This document shows, in pieces, positions 28,467 through 36,178 of a DNA stretch of 64,000 nt. The notes beneath the pieces are model-generated. The model did not search any database. It worked only from the letters and a program-made list of their open reading frames with translations, and had not been told where the DNA came from. The translations under genes were made by a program, and so were the position numbers. Origin of the DNA: Limnochordaceae bacterium. GTDB taxonomy: Bacteria; Bacillota; Limnochordia; Limnochordales; DUMU01. Location of the stretch: contig JADBKQ010000001.1 in assembly GCA_014896305.1 (NCBI GenBank), positions 292,525 to 356,524 on the forward strand, read 5' to 3'. Each line of letters begins with the position of its first letter. Within the stretch, counting starts at the first letter, position 1.

Positions 28467-28562
28467 GCGATCAGCTCAGATCCCGAGACCCGGGAGTCGG
28501 CACGATTAACGTCGATGGAGTCGATGTTCCCGGCGATCAGCTCAGATTCCGAGATTCGGGAG
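28467..28562 (+). repeat. 30-nt direct repeat pair, 66 bp apart
   Basis: GCGATCAGCTCAGATNCCGA-type copies at 28467-28496 and 28533-28562 (27 of 30 match), separated by 36 nt. Because 66 is a multiple of three, the pair also repeats in an open frame, but no protein family is apparent. Confidence 0.65.
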
Positions 28563-28937
28563 CTGTACGATGCGATGTATCGGTTTGTGAGGGACAGTAC
28601 GGCTACCGACGCCCCAGGTGGGGGGCTAGGGTAGAAGTAACGGAGCGCCTTGGAGTCGGCACAGTCGAGCCGGCGTTCGGCGAGCGGGAAGCGACGACAT
28701 AAATGGATTCTGGCTAGAGATTCCAGTCAGACTGATCCGCAACGAATTGCTGTGGCTGACGAACTGGTTGGTGATGTGCTGGGAACAGACCGTTCACATG
28801 CAGGTGGTATCCTCTAGACGGCTGGTTGCGGGTGGCGACAGGTTGTGCGACGGAAGGCGTGGGCTACGGGCACAGATCCCACGCAAGCCTTTGGCTTCTT
28901 TGCTGGACGCTCCTACAGCCGGCACCTCTGGCCTCGT

Positions 28938-29090
28938 CCTGGGTTGAGTGTAATTGAGTGCATTGGCGATCTGGACGAAATGGGGCACACGGCGCCAGTG
29001 GACGGAGGTTGAGTGCATTGGCGATTCGGATGACTCGCAGCGTGCGTGTGGCATCCACCTGGGTTGAGGGTATTTGAGTGCATTGGCGAT
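28938..29090 (+). repeat. Three-copy direct repeat ending TTGAGTGCATTGGCGAT
   Basis: Copies end at 28970, 29025 and 29090. The first and third are about 32 nt (CTGGGTTGAG start); the middle one is an 18-nt partial copy. Spacings are 55 and 65 bp. Confidence 0.65.
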
Positions 29091-29275
29091 ATCGCCAGGC
29101 AAGCTCCTGTCCTCCCGCCGCCTCCAACATTGGACTGAAACTGCCATCTTTGGCCACACCCTGTTTAATCTCGTTGGGTTTCCGCTCATGGCGTCACGGC
29201 AACCAGTAACGTTGGGGGGAAGCCGCACTCCGCTTCGGTCCTCAAGTCTTCGCGTTCTGGACGGTTTGGACCGTC

Positions 29276-29760
29276 GCTCGCCAGGTCTGGCACTCGTTCA
29301 CCCCCGTCCCCGTAACCTGGGGCGCCGCTGTACCACTTTCGCTCCCCAACCTGGGGCGCCAGCGCTCCACCTTCTGCTCTCAACCTGGGGCACCCGTGTA
29401 CCACGTTCCCTCAAGGGGGCACCAGCCCCCCAACCTTCGCCCCGTCTCGGCTGAACCTGGCGCACGCGCGCTCCACTTTTCCCCCGCAACCTGGGGCACC
29501 GGCGCCCCACTTTGGCCCTCAGGCCCTCGTTTTCTCCTCGGTTTTGCATCATTGCTCGCCGGGTCTGGCACTCGTTCACCCCCGTCCCCGTAACCTGGGG
29601 CGCCGCTGTACCACTTTCGCTCCCCAACCTGGGGCGCCAGCGCTCCACCTTATGCTCTCAACTGCACTACATGCCGCTGGACGGGTTTCAGAAGCCGGGG
29701 TGCCAGCGCTCCACCTTCTGCTCTCAACTTGGGGCACCCGTGTACCACCATTGCCTCACG
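29276..29760 (+). repeat. 34-bp hairpin-bearing tandem array
   Basis: Units starting ACCTGGGGC lie at 29315, 29349, 29383, 29455, 29489, 29593, 29627, about 29661 (decayed), about 29693 and 29727. Most steps are exactly 34 bp. Each unit holds a 16-bp near-palindrome such as GGGGCGCCAGCGCTCC or GGGGCACCCGTGTACC, then a CACTTT/CACCTT-rich linker. A block of about 109 bp (29276-29384) is repeated nearly exactly at 29554-29662. As 34 is not a multiple of three, the array is not protein-coding. Confidence 0.8.
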
Positions 29761-29781
29761 GGTGCACCAACTGAGCGTCTG

Positions 29782-29947
29782 GCCCAGGTGGCTGGTGTCG
29801 AGATGCTGCCCAGTCGCCCGCTAAGCCAGTAGTTAACCGCACACCGGTCGTCGCTACGTCCACCCACTCCACGAAAACCTGGTCGCCCGCTAAGCCAGTA
29901 GACAACCGCACAACAGGAGCCCAGGTGGCTGGTGTCGAAATGCTGCC
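29782..29947 (+). repeat. Nested direct repeats, 69 and 137 bp apart
   Basis: TCGCCCGCTAAGCCAGTAG-type 30-nt copies start at 29814 and 29883. A GCCCAGGTGGCTGGTGTCGA-type 29-nt element starts at 29782 and 29919. The spacings are close to two and four 34-bp units. Confidence 0.7.
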
Positions 29948-30275
29948 GGGGGTGCGCCTAGCAGCGGCTGACGGTAGGGGCTAGGGAGTGTCGCCGGATG
30001 CTGCAAGCCGGAGGCATGGCGTCAGGGACAGCAGATAGTCGCTGATATCGGTGTTAGTCGATCCGTGGCGCAGCAGGTAGTTCTGCTACCCGCGTTTGAG
30101 GCGACGTCGGGTAGCGAATTCACCTGATGGAGCGTGGAACCGTTCTCATCCTCGTTCGAGGGGGCGGGGGTGGTGGTGGCCGCGAACCCCCACTGTGCGA
30201 AAGCCCAGCTAGCGAGAGCGCAACTGGCCACCCACCCCCAGCGATGCTACCGTCCAGCCGCCTGGCCGGATCGAG

Positions 30276-30343
30276 CAGGAGGTTTTTGTGCCTGTTCGTG
30301 TCTCGAAGGCAGGAGCGATTTCTACCCGGTGAGGCGATGCATC
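30276..30343 (+). repeat. 34-bp repeat family (CAGG-TTTTCTACC), second locus
   Basis: Units start at 30276 and 30310, both CAGGAG followed by a T-rich stretch; the second has ATTTCTACCCG. Period 34 bp, as at 24016 and 46758. The first unit ends in TCGAAGG, like TCGAAAC at 24016. Confidence 0.7.
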
Positions 30344-30431
30344 GTTTTACCCAGGGGGGGGTAAAGGCATTCCGGAGGGAAGAGAAGAAGGTTGAACGCG
30401 GTGAGTCGGGCCCTCAGCTTAGCGAGTCCTT

Positions 30432-30485
30432 TCTCACGGACTGAGGATACGGCTCATTTCTCATGGGCTGAGGATAAGGCTCATT
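30432..30485 (+). repeat. 27-bp tandem repeat (CTGAGGATANGGCTCATT)
   Basis: Two copies of CTCA-n-CTGAGGATANGGCTCATT, with the CTGAGG starts at 30441 and 30468. CTGAG and CTCA could pair locally. No gene overlaps them. Confidence 0.6.
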
Positions 30486-30555
30486 ACGGGGATAGTTTCT
30501 GGCTGAGGTGGGCGGCTATCTTCCGGCCGTGTTGCCGTTCATTTCATTGCTGTCC

Positions 30556-30647
30556 TCATCGTCTCGGTCGTTGCAGGCAAGCACCGGAGTCAGGACATCG
30601 GACACCACCTGGATGGCTTTCATCATCGTCTCGGTCATTGCAGGCAA
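30556..30647 (+). repeat. 25-nt direct repeat pair, 67 bp apart
   Basis: TCATCGTCTCGGTCNTTGCA-type copies at 30556-30580 and 30623-30647 differ at one base and are separated by 42 nt. This is the same geometry as the pairs flanking the CARF module, just before the PAP2 gene. Confidence 0.7.
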
Positions 30648-30713
30648 CCGTCCTAGACGGGGCAGGAGAATTGGTAGGAACGGCCGGGCCGGGTGGCGAA
30701 AAGCAGGCGGTAG

Positions 30714-32555
30714 GTGTCGACCTGGCAGAGGGCAAGGGGGCACAGGGCTGTGTTTGATGCTGCAGTAAACGTGTGGTTGCAGCACTTCTCCACTCCGTGG
30801 CTGGATGCGATCATGATAGCCATCACCAACCTGGGGACAGCAGTGTTCTACATGCTGTTAATCCCCATCATCTACTGGTGTGTGGGCAGGCGGGAAGGTC
30901 ACAACCTGATGTTCCTATTCCTCGTCTCCATGTGGGTGAACGGCCTGGCCAAAGAGCTCTTCATGATGCCCCGGCCGGCCGCGGCCGAAGGAGTCCGCCT
31001 CGTGGTGCATGAGACGTCCAACGGCTTTCCTTCCGGCCATGCCCAGGGAGCGATCACCCTCTGGGGCTACCTCGCAACGCAGCACCGCCGCCTGTGGCCA
31101 TGGGCCATTGCCCTCATCCTTCTTATTTCTCTGTCCCGCCTTTACCTCGGCGCTCATTACCTGGGTGACGTGATTGGTGGGCTGGCTATCGGCGGGATAC
31201 TGCTCCTTCTTTTTTTGCTGGGCTTCGCACTCCAGTGGGGAGCCCGCTGGCCCCGCTGGCTCAAGCTGATGCTGTCCATCGCTGTGCCTGTTGTCATCAT
31301 GATGCCACTTTACCAGCAGCCGACGTCGCTGCAGACCATAGGCTTCTTGATTGGGTTACTGGTAACGGATGTCTATGCTCTGGATGAACTCTCCTACGAC
31401 GCTCAAGCACCATTCACGCACCAGGTTATCAAGGCGTTCATCGGGCTCGCCGGCTTTGCCTTCCTGGCGGTCCTGCACGCTCGGTTTATACCGGAAGGCC
31501 TGCTTTCGCTGGTTGGCTATGTCTTCATCGCCGCCTGGGTCACCATCGGTGCGCCTTGGCTCTTCTTACAACTGGGGCTGGCCAGGCCGGTGATGGGCGG
31601 CTACCTGAGCGGATACTACGGCAGCCGGACGGCTCTGCGCCGGACCGTCGTGGGGCTGTTGGTGGTGCTCCTGGCGCTGGTTGCAGGGCTATGGCTGGCG
31701 CAGGGGGAAAAGGCAGCCTGGCCAGCGGGCATGCAACCGGTTTCGACAGCGGAAGGGCAGCGTTCAGAGGTGGAGATCATCGCCCATCGGGGCGACTCCG
31801 GGGTCTACCCGGAAAACACCCTGGCGTCGTTGGCAGGGGCCATACGGGCCCAAGCAACCCGGATCGAGCTGGACGCGCGGCTGACAAGGGATGGGCAGTT
31901 GGTGCTGTTGCACGATGCCACCGTCGACCGGACCACCAATGGGCACGGTCCGGTACGAGAAATGACCCTCGCTCATCTGCAGGCGCTGGATGCGGCCTAC
32001 TGGTTCAGTACGGACGGGGGCAAGACTTTTCCTCTGCGCGGGCAAGGTATTCGAGTACCAACCCTGGTAGAGGCGGTGCAACGAGTACTACAGCAGCAGC
32101 CGGAGGCGCAGTTCCTGATTGAACTGAAAGACGACGACCGGGCGGCTGGCCAGGCACTGGTGCGGACGCTGAACGCCCTGGGGGTGCCGGACATCTGGAA
32201 GCGCGTGCTGATCGCCTCGTTTGCGGACGCGCCGCTGCGGGTCGTACGCCAGGCGGTACCTCAGGCGCTCACGTCGTTGAGCCGGCGGGAGGCGATCCGC
32301 TTTGCGGTGATGCAGCGCCTGGCCCTGGGCCCGTTCTACACTCCGCCAGCCCCCTATGTGGCGTTGCCGCCCCGGGAGGGTTGGATCCCAGCATTGACTC
32401 CCAGCGCCGTCCACTTTGCCCACGCGAAAGGTATGCGGGTGTTCGTGTGGACGATCGACGATCCCGAGCAAATGCGAACTTACCTGGACATGGGCGTGGA
32501 TGGAATCATTACTGACCAACCCGGCACACTGGCGAAGCTCCTTGGCAAAGTCTAG
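30714..32555 (+). CDS. PAP2 phosphatase - glycerophosphodiester phosphodiesterase fusion
   Basis: This is a 613-aa two-domain membrane enzyme. The N-terminal PAP2/phosphatidate phosphatase domain has all three motifs: KELFMMPRP (80-88), PSGHA (106-110) and SRLYLGAHYLGD (141-152), between membrane helices. Further helices extend to about residue 335. The C-terminal GDPD domain (about 350-600) has AHRG (about 355), PENT, IELDARLTRDG and LLHDATVDRT, and ends with VDGIITDQP. Together these could strip phosphate or head groups from lipids or teichoic-acid-type polymers on the membrane face. GTG 30714 is the start used; GTG 30750, with AAGGGGG upstream, is an alternative. Confidence 0.92.
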   Translation: MSTWQRARGHRAVFDAAVNVWLQHFSTPWLDAIMIAITNLGTAVFYMLLIPIIYWCVGRREGHNLMFLFLVSMWVNGLAKELFMMPRPAAAEGVRLVVHETSNGFPSGHAQGAITLWGYLATQHRRLWPWAIALILLISLSRLYLGAHYLGDVIGGLAIGGILLLLFLLGFALQWGARWPRWLKLMLSIAVPVVIMMPLYQQPTSLQTIGFLIGLLVTDVYALDELSYDAQAPFTHQVIKAFIGLAGFAFLAVLHARFIPEGLLSLVGYVFIAAWVTIGAPWLFLQLGLARPVMGGYLSGYYGSRTALRRTVVGLLVVLLALVAGLWLAQGEKAAWPAGMQPVSTAEGQRSEVEIIAHRGDSGVYPENTLASLAGAIRAQATRIELDARLTRDGQLVLLHDATVDRTTNGHGPVREMTLAHLQALDAAYWFSTDGGKTFPLRGQGIRVPTLVEAVQRVLQQQPEAQFLIELKDDDRAAGQALVRTLNALGVPDIWKRVLIASFADAPLRVVRQAVPQALTSLSRREAIRFAVMQRLALGPFYTPPAPYVALPPREGWIPALTPSAVHFAHAKGMRVFVWTIDDPEQMRTYLDMGVDGIITDQPGTLAKLLGKV

Positions 32556-32754
32556 AGAAGTCCAAGGGCCGTCACTCGGGAGAATGAGCACCTGAGTCAA
32601 ACCTGAGTCCGCCGCGAGTGTGGTAGCAGGCCGCCCGCCCGCAAGCTGGGCCAGGGCAGTGACGGCTTGGTCGACGCACCCTTTACTTTAGAGCAATACC
32701 GTGATAAGATTGATTCGCAATACGGTTAAGATTCAGCAGGAGGCGACGGAGCAG

Positions 32755-33390
32755 GTGAGTCAGGTGGAAGGTACCAACCATACCTACAACGAGGAAGCAT
32801 GCTATGAAGTGGCTGTGGTCGGTGGCGGGGCGGCGGGCACGAGTGCCGCTGTCTTCACCGCTCGGGGGGGACTGCGCACTGTCCTGGTCGACGATGGGCA
32901 ATCGGGGGTACAGCGGGCCATGCTGCACAACCACATCCCCTACGCTGATGGCATCGCGGGACCGGACTTCTATCGGTTGTCGCTGCAACAGGCGGTGAAG
33001 GCTGGGGCCGCTGTGGAGCAGGGCAAGGTGGTGTCGTTGAACCGCCAGGGGCAGGACGACGGGGGCTGGGTGCTCCAGCTCGAGGATGGACGTCGTCTCG
33101 AGGCCCAGGCCGTCATCCTGTGCACAGGCAAGGCTCTGGACTTGGCCAAGGCGCTGGGATTGGAGCTGGCGGCTGGGCGGGAACGCCGGTACCCTGATGT
33201 GATCAAGGTGGACTCCGACGGGCGGACCAGTCTGCCGGGGATCTGGGCAGCCGGGGCGGTCGCAGGGGTCACCCCGCACACGATCGCGGTGGCCGGAGAC
33301 GGCGCCCGTGTGGCCATCAACCTGGTCAGCGAGAAGAAAGGGCAGCGTTGGGTCGACCACGACGTCCTGCCAGCCATGGCCCACTCCTGA
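32755..33390 (+). CDS. Short FAD-dependent oxidoreductase, thioredoxin-reductase-like
   Basis: This 211-aa flavoprotein starts with a dinucleotide-binding motif (VAVVGGGAAGTSAA) and ends with the second FAD element (LPGIWAAGAVAG...TIAVAGDGARVA). It lacks the NADPH-binding insert and the CxxC redox centre of thioredoxin reductase, which explains the short length. Similar stand-alone FAD folds occur in Bacillota; the reaction is unknown. GTG 32755 is chosen for the AGGAGG before it; an in-frame GTG at 32701 would add 18 residues. Confidence 0.83.
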   Translation: MSQVEGTNHTYNEEACYEVAVVGGGAAGTSAAVFTARGGLRTVLVDDGQSGVQRAMLHNHIPYADGIAGPDFYRLSLQQAVKAGAAVEQGKVVSLNRQGQDDGGWVLQLEDGRRLEAQAVILCTGKALDLAKALGLELAAGRERRYPDVIKVDSDGRTSLPGIWAAGAVAGVTPHTIAVAGDGARVAINLVSEKKGQRWVDHDVLPAMAHS

Positions 33391-33468
33391 GCTATCCACT
33401 CTTGAACTTTGGGCTTCCTTGGCATCCGGGGGACGGCCATTGAACCCGCCACGTCACATCAGCCCACC

Positions 33469-33550
33469 GAGCCAGATACGATCACAACAGCCACTGAGCC
33501 AGATATGGCAATAGCAACGATTGAGCCCGGCACGGCAACGGCAACGACCG
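33469..33550 (+). repeat. 27-bp tandem repeat, three copies
   Basis: GAGCC-led units start at 33469, 33496 and 33523. In one frame they read TEPDTITTA, TEPDMAIAT and IEPGTATAT, a possible nine-residue repeat in a short frame ending at a TGA near 33583. I do not call a gene; the stretch 33391-33726 otherwise shows nothing. Confidence 0.5.
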
Positions 33551-33726
33551 TGTCGGGCTCGCTACCCACTGACGACCCGTGAGCCTGGTACGACCAGAGC
33601 AGGGGCCGTGCGGGCGCTTTACAGGTGGTTTGGCGACGCCGAACCAATCTGTTCCCGCCTCGTCAGTTCAGGATAGAATAGGGATGAGATGGGATCAAAG
33701 GGCGCTAGTGACGAGGAGGGATTCAA

Positions 33727-34878
33727 ATGAATTGGCAGGTTTTGCGGCCGGGACGGCGCGCTTGGGGTGGCCTGGGACTCTTGGCTCTGGCTGCCGTCGT
33801 TGGGCTGGCCGGAGTTCTGAGTGCGACACCGGCCCAAGCGGCTCAGACTGTTTCGCCGCAGGCGATCATCATCGGGCCGCCGCCATCACCGCCGTTCACT
33901 GGTAAGATCTGGGTGGACCAGTCGGTGTATCGGGAGGGTGACAGCATTCGGATCAATTTCTCCGTGAGCCGGGATGCGTATGTATACATCATCGACCTGG
34001 ATACGACCGGCACGACCCGTTTGCTGCTGCCTAACGGGTATCAGCCGAGCAACTTCATGCGGGCGGGGACCCACAGTATTCCAGACGGAGGATATTCCTT
34101 ACAGGTGAGCGGACCGCCTGGAACGGAGTATGTCCAGTTGATTGCATCCTCGAAGCCTGTGCCGTATCTGGAAGGGCTCAAGGTGAGCATTGGCGGCAGC
34201 GCGTCGTTCAACATTGGGAACCTCAAGATTCAGGCCAGTGGCTCGCTGGCCCCGTTTGCTATCGTCCCCGTTCCCTCGGATGGCAACATTGCACAGCAGA
34301 TTCTATCGCAATTGCAGGCTGATAAGTCGATTGAGTGGACCACCGCCTGGACCAGTTTTGAGATTCGCTCGTCCGGCTTTCCGCTGCCCCCCCCGCCGCC
34401 ACCCAACCGGGGACCGGTAGCCCGGGTCTCGGCTAGCAGCACACAGGTCTGGGTCGGCGATACGGTGGAGTTTGACGCCAGTCGTTCGTATGACCCCGAT
34501 GGGGCGATCTTCACTTATAGCTGGGATTTCAACGGCGATGGCCGTTGGGATGCGTCGGGGTCACGGGTAAGCTACCGCTTCGATTACCCGGGCACGTACA
34601 CCGTCAGGCTGCAGGTGCAGGATAATCAGGGAGCCATCGACACCGACACCGTGGTCATCCGGGTGATGTCGAAGCCGATGGTGCAAGTCGAACTGCGCAC
34701 CAGCCCGAGCGGGGCGGATGTGTACCTGGATGGCACGTACATGGGGAAGAGCCCGGTCCGCTTCTCCACGACGCCAGGCTATCACGAGCTGCGGGTACAG
34801 CGCTGGAGTTCACAGTGGCAGACTCGCATCAACCTCGAGGGTCTGGATGCCATCTCCATTGATGTGAGTCTGGAGTAG
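33727..34878 (+). CDS. Secreted DUF4384-PKD-PEGA protein
   Basis: This is a 383-aa exported protein with a signal peptide cleaved near ATPAQAA (about residues 32-38). A DUF4384-like domain follows (about 55-190; VDQSVYREGDSIRINFSVSR, LLLPNGYQPSN). A Pro-rich hinge leads to a PKD domain (about 235-320; FDASRSYDPDG, YSWDFNGDG, YPGTYTVRL) and a C-terminal PEGA domain (about 325-383; SPSGADVYLDG). These are surface or adhesion-type folds that bind carbohydrate or partner proteins. ATG 33727 has GAGGAGG upstream. Confidence 0.9.
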   Translation: MNWQVLRPGRRAWGGLGLLALAAVVGLAGVLSATPAQAAQTVSPQAIIIGPPPSPPFTGKIWVDQSVYREGDSIRINFSVSRDAYVYIIDLDTTGTTRLLLPNGYQPSNFMRAGTHSIPDGGYSLQVSGPPGTEYVQLIASSKPVPYLEGLKVSIGGSASFNIGNLKIQASGSLAPFAIVPVPSDGNIAQQILSQLQADKSIEWTTAWTSFEIRSSGFPLPPPPPPNRGPVARVSASSTQVWVGDTVEFDASRSYDPDGAIFTYSWDFNGDGRWDASGSRVSYRFDYPGTYTVRLQVQDNQGAIDTDTVVIRVMSKPMVQVELRTSPSGADVYLDGTYMGKSPVRFSTTPGYHELRVQRWSSQWQTRINLEGLDAISIDVSLE

Positions 34879-34958
34879 GGCGGGGGTTAGTCCGTGTGCC
34901 GGGGCGGCGGGTGATCACCCGCTCGCCTTGCTGGAGAAGGAGCACGTGAGAGAGGGTG

Positions 34959-35028
34959 GCAGCGGGAGTGTGCTGGGCTCAATGTCGACGCCCTCACAAT
35001 GACACAACACTCCCGCTGCTTTGTTTTT
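34959..35028 (+). terminator. Hairpin terminator after the PKD/PEGA gene
   Basis: A 13-bp perfect inverted repeat, GCAGCGGGAGTGT (34959-34971) and ACACTCCCGCTGC (35007-35019), is followed at once by TTTGTTTTT. The loop is long (35 nt), but the T-run supports intrinsic termination. Confidence 0.7.
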
Positions 35029-35073
35029 GGGAGTACGGCGAACCGGCTGTCTAACTTTTCATTCGCCGTCCCG

Positions 35074-35646
35074 TTAGCGGTGGGGAGGCGGAAGGTTATC
35101 TTCGCCCTGCTCCTTCGCCATGGCCTGCTTGCCTCGCTCGATGAGGCGACGGACCATGTTGCCGCCCACCTTGCCGGCTTCCCGCACTGAGAGCTCGTCC
35201 GGGTCTTGCAGGTCATCTGCCAGGCCAAGCTGATCAGCCACTTCCCATTTCAGCTGCTTCATTACGCCCTCTTTCGCTTCACTTTTGGGTTCGCCGCTTG
35301 CCGTATCTCTGACCCCGGTACCGGCGTAGTCTCCAGCCCCGGCATCAGTAGCGACGTTGGCCGCACCACCAGCGCCCTTGGCTGCATCAACACTGGCGTT
35401 GGCTGCAGCCGCACGATAGGGCTGCGAAACACTTCCGGAGGTCTTGTTACCGCAGGCCCAGTTGGCGTCGGAACGCTCATGTCCGGGGTTTACCTGAGAG
35501 GACGCAGGCCGAGGCTGCCCTGGCGAAGTGCCAGGGGGATTCGCCTCCTCCTGGTCTGCTGCTTTGCGCAAGTTGACTGTCGAGGTCCGGTGGCGGTCAG
35601 GAACTGTGCTGGTCTGGTCTCGATCTCTTGGTTCATGGTCAGCCAT
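35074..35646 (-). CDS. Alpha/beta-type small acid-soluble spore protein with long N-terminal extension
   Basis: Residues 129-176 contain both SASP signatures: LKWEVADQLGL (the K-x-E-V-A region around the Gpr protease site) and REAGKVGGNMVRRLIERGKQ. These proteins coat and protect spore DNA, so the organism forms spores. The gene encodes 190 aa, against the usual 60-95. The first 125 residues are polar, Ala/Gly/Thr-rich and probably disordered. The long form is well supported: ATG 35646 has AGGAGGAG at good spacing. An internal start (MKQLKWE, residue 129) would give a short SASP of 62 aa. Confidence 0.88.
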   Translation of the reverse strand: MADHEPRDRDQTSTVPDRHRTSTVNLRKAADQEEANPPGTSPGQPRPASSQVNPGHERSDANWACGNKTSGSVSQPYRAAAANASVDAAKGAGGAANVATDAGAGDYAGTGVRDTASGEPKSEAKEGVMKQLKWEVADQLGLADDLQDPDELSVREAGKVGGNMVRRLIERGKQAMAKEQGEDNLPPPHR

Positions 35647-35843
35647 CCGTTACTCCTCCTCAGAAGAGAGATCCGGGGGATCAGAGCATGCCTGCGCAGC
35701 TGCAGGCGCAAGCTCGACACGCCCCGGCGCCATGGTCCATGGTCGGCCGGCAGCCAAGATGCAAAGCGGGTGTCAAAGTGTGTTCTCAGGCTGCTGGCGG
35801 ATGGTCTACGGGGTGCGGTTCATCTGCAAGCTTAGGATGACCT

Positions 35844-36032
35844 GTGGGCATCGGCGCATACACGACGGGTTGCGGGCGGAGAGGGGGGCCGGGCGAGGCC
35901 GCCCTGTTTCAGGCGAACCCGTGGGTGCTGGCGGCTGGCTGGGGCGTGGCGCTCCTGATCAGCCTGGTGTTTGGGTTGATTCCAGCGATCCAGGCAGAGC
36001 ACGTCAGCCCGGCCGAAGTTCTGCGGGAATAG
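35844..36032 (+). pseudogene. C-terminal relic of a MacB/FtsX-type ABC permease
   Basis: The frame ends with WVLAAGWGVALLISLVFGLI, then PAIQAEHVSPAEVLRE and stop. This is the final transmembrane helix plus the PA-x4-A-x4-P-x-EALR tail typical of MacB/FtsX permeases. Upstream sequence is not membrane-like, so nearly all of the gene has been lost. Confidence 0.75.
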
Positions 36033-36178
36033 TCAAAGGGGGAGTCAAAGGGGGCCATACGGGACAGCGGCCGTCGGCCCCCTTCCATTGGGTCAACCGC
36101 GTATCAACGCCGCTTGGCAGCAGCACTCTTGCACTGGCGAATAGCCCTCTAACCGGCCGGAGCTAGAATGACGCCTGG

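Larger units (their letters stand above)
28314..30713. other. Repeat-rich non-coding island with no recognisable gene
   Basis: About 2.4 kb with no convincing gene. Open frames here change frame with the repeats and lack family features. The sequence is built largely from short direct repeats, most with periods near 34 or 62-73 bp, listed separately. I find no transposase, integrase or RNA gene. Confidence 0.6.

Noticed and set aside
28305..28634. Possible 109-aa gene after the helicase
   Set aside because: Its only regularity comes from the 66-bp direct repeat; no family motif and no ribosome binding site.
29074..29832. Overlapping open frames in both strands
   Set aside because: They arise from the 34-bp GC-rich array, whose period is not a multiple of three.
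28204..30647. A genuine CRISPR array
   Set aside because: Each repeat pair has a different sequence, copies number two or three, there is no leader and no cas adaptation gene. Reported as CRISPR-like pairs only.
33427..33585. Small gene with nine-residue repeats
   Set aside because: About 50 codons, no ribosome binding site and no recognisable start; kept only as a 27-bp repeat.
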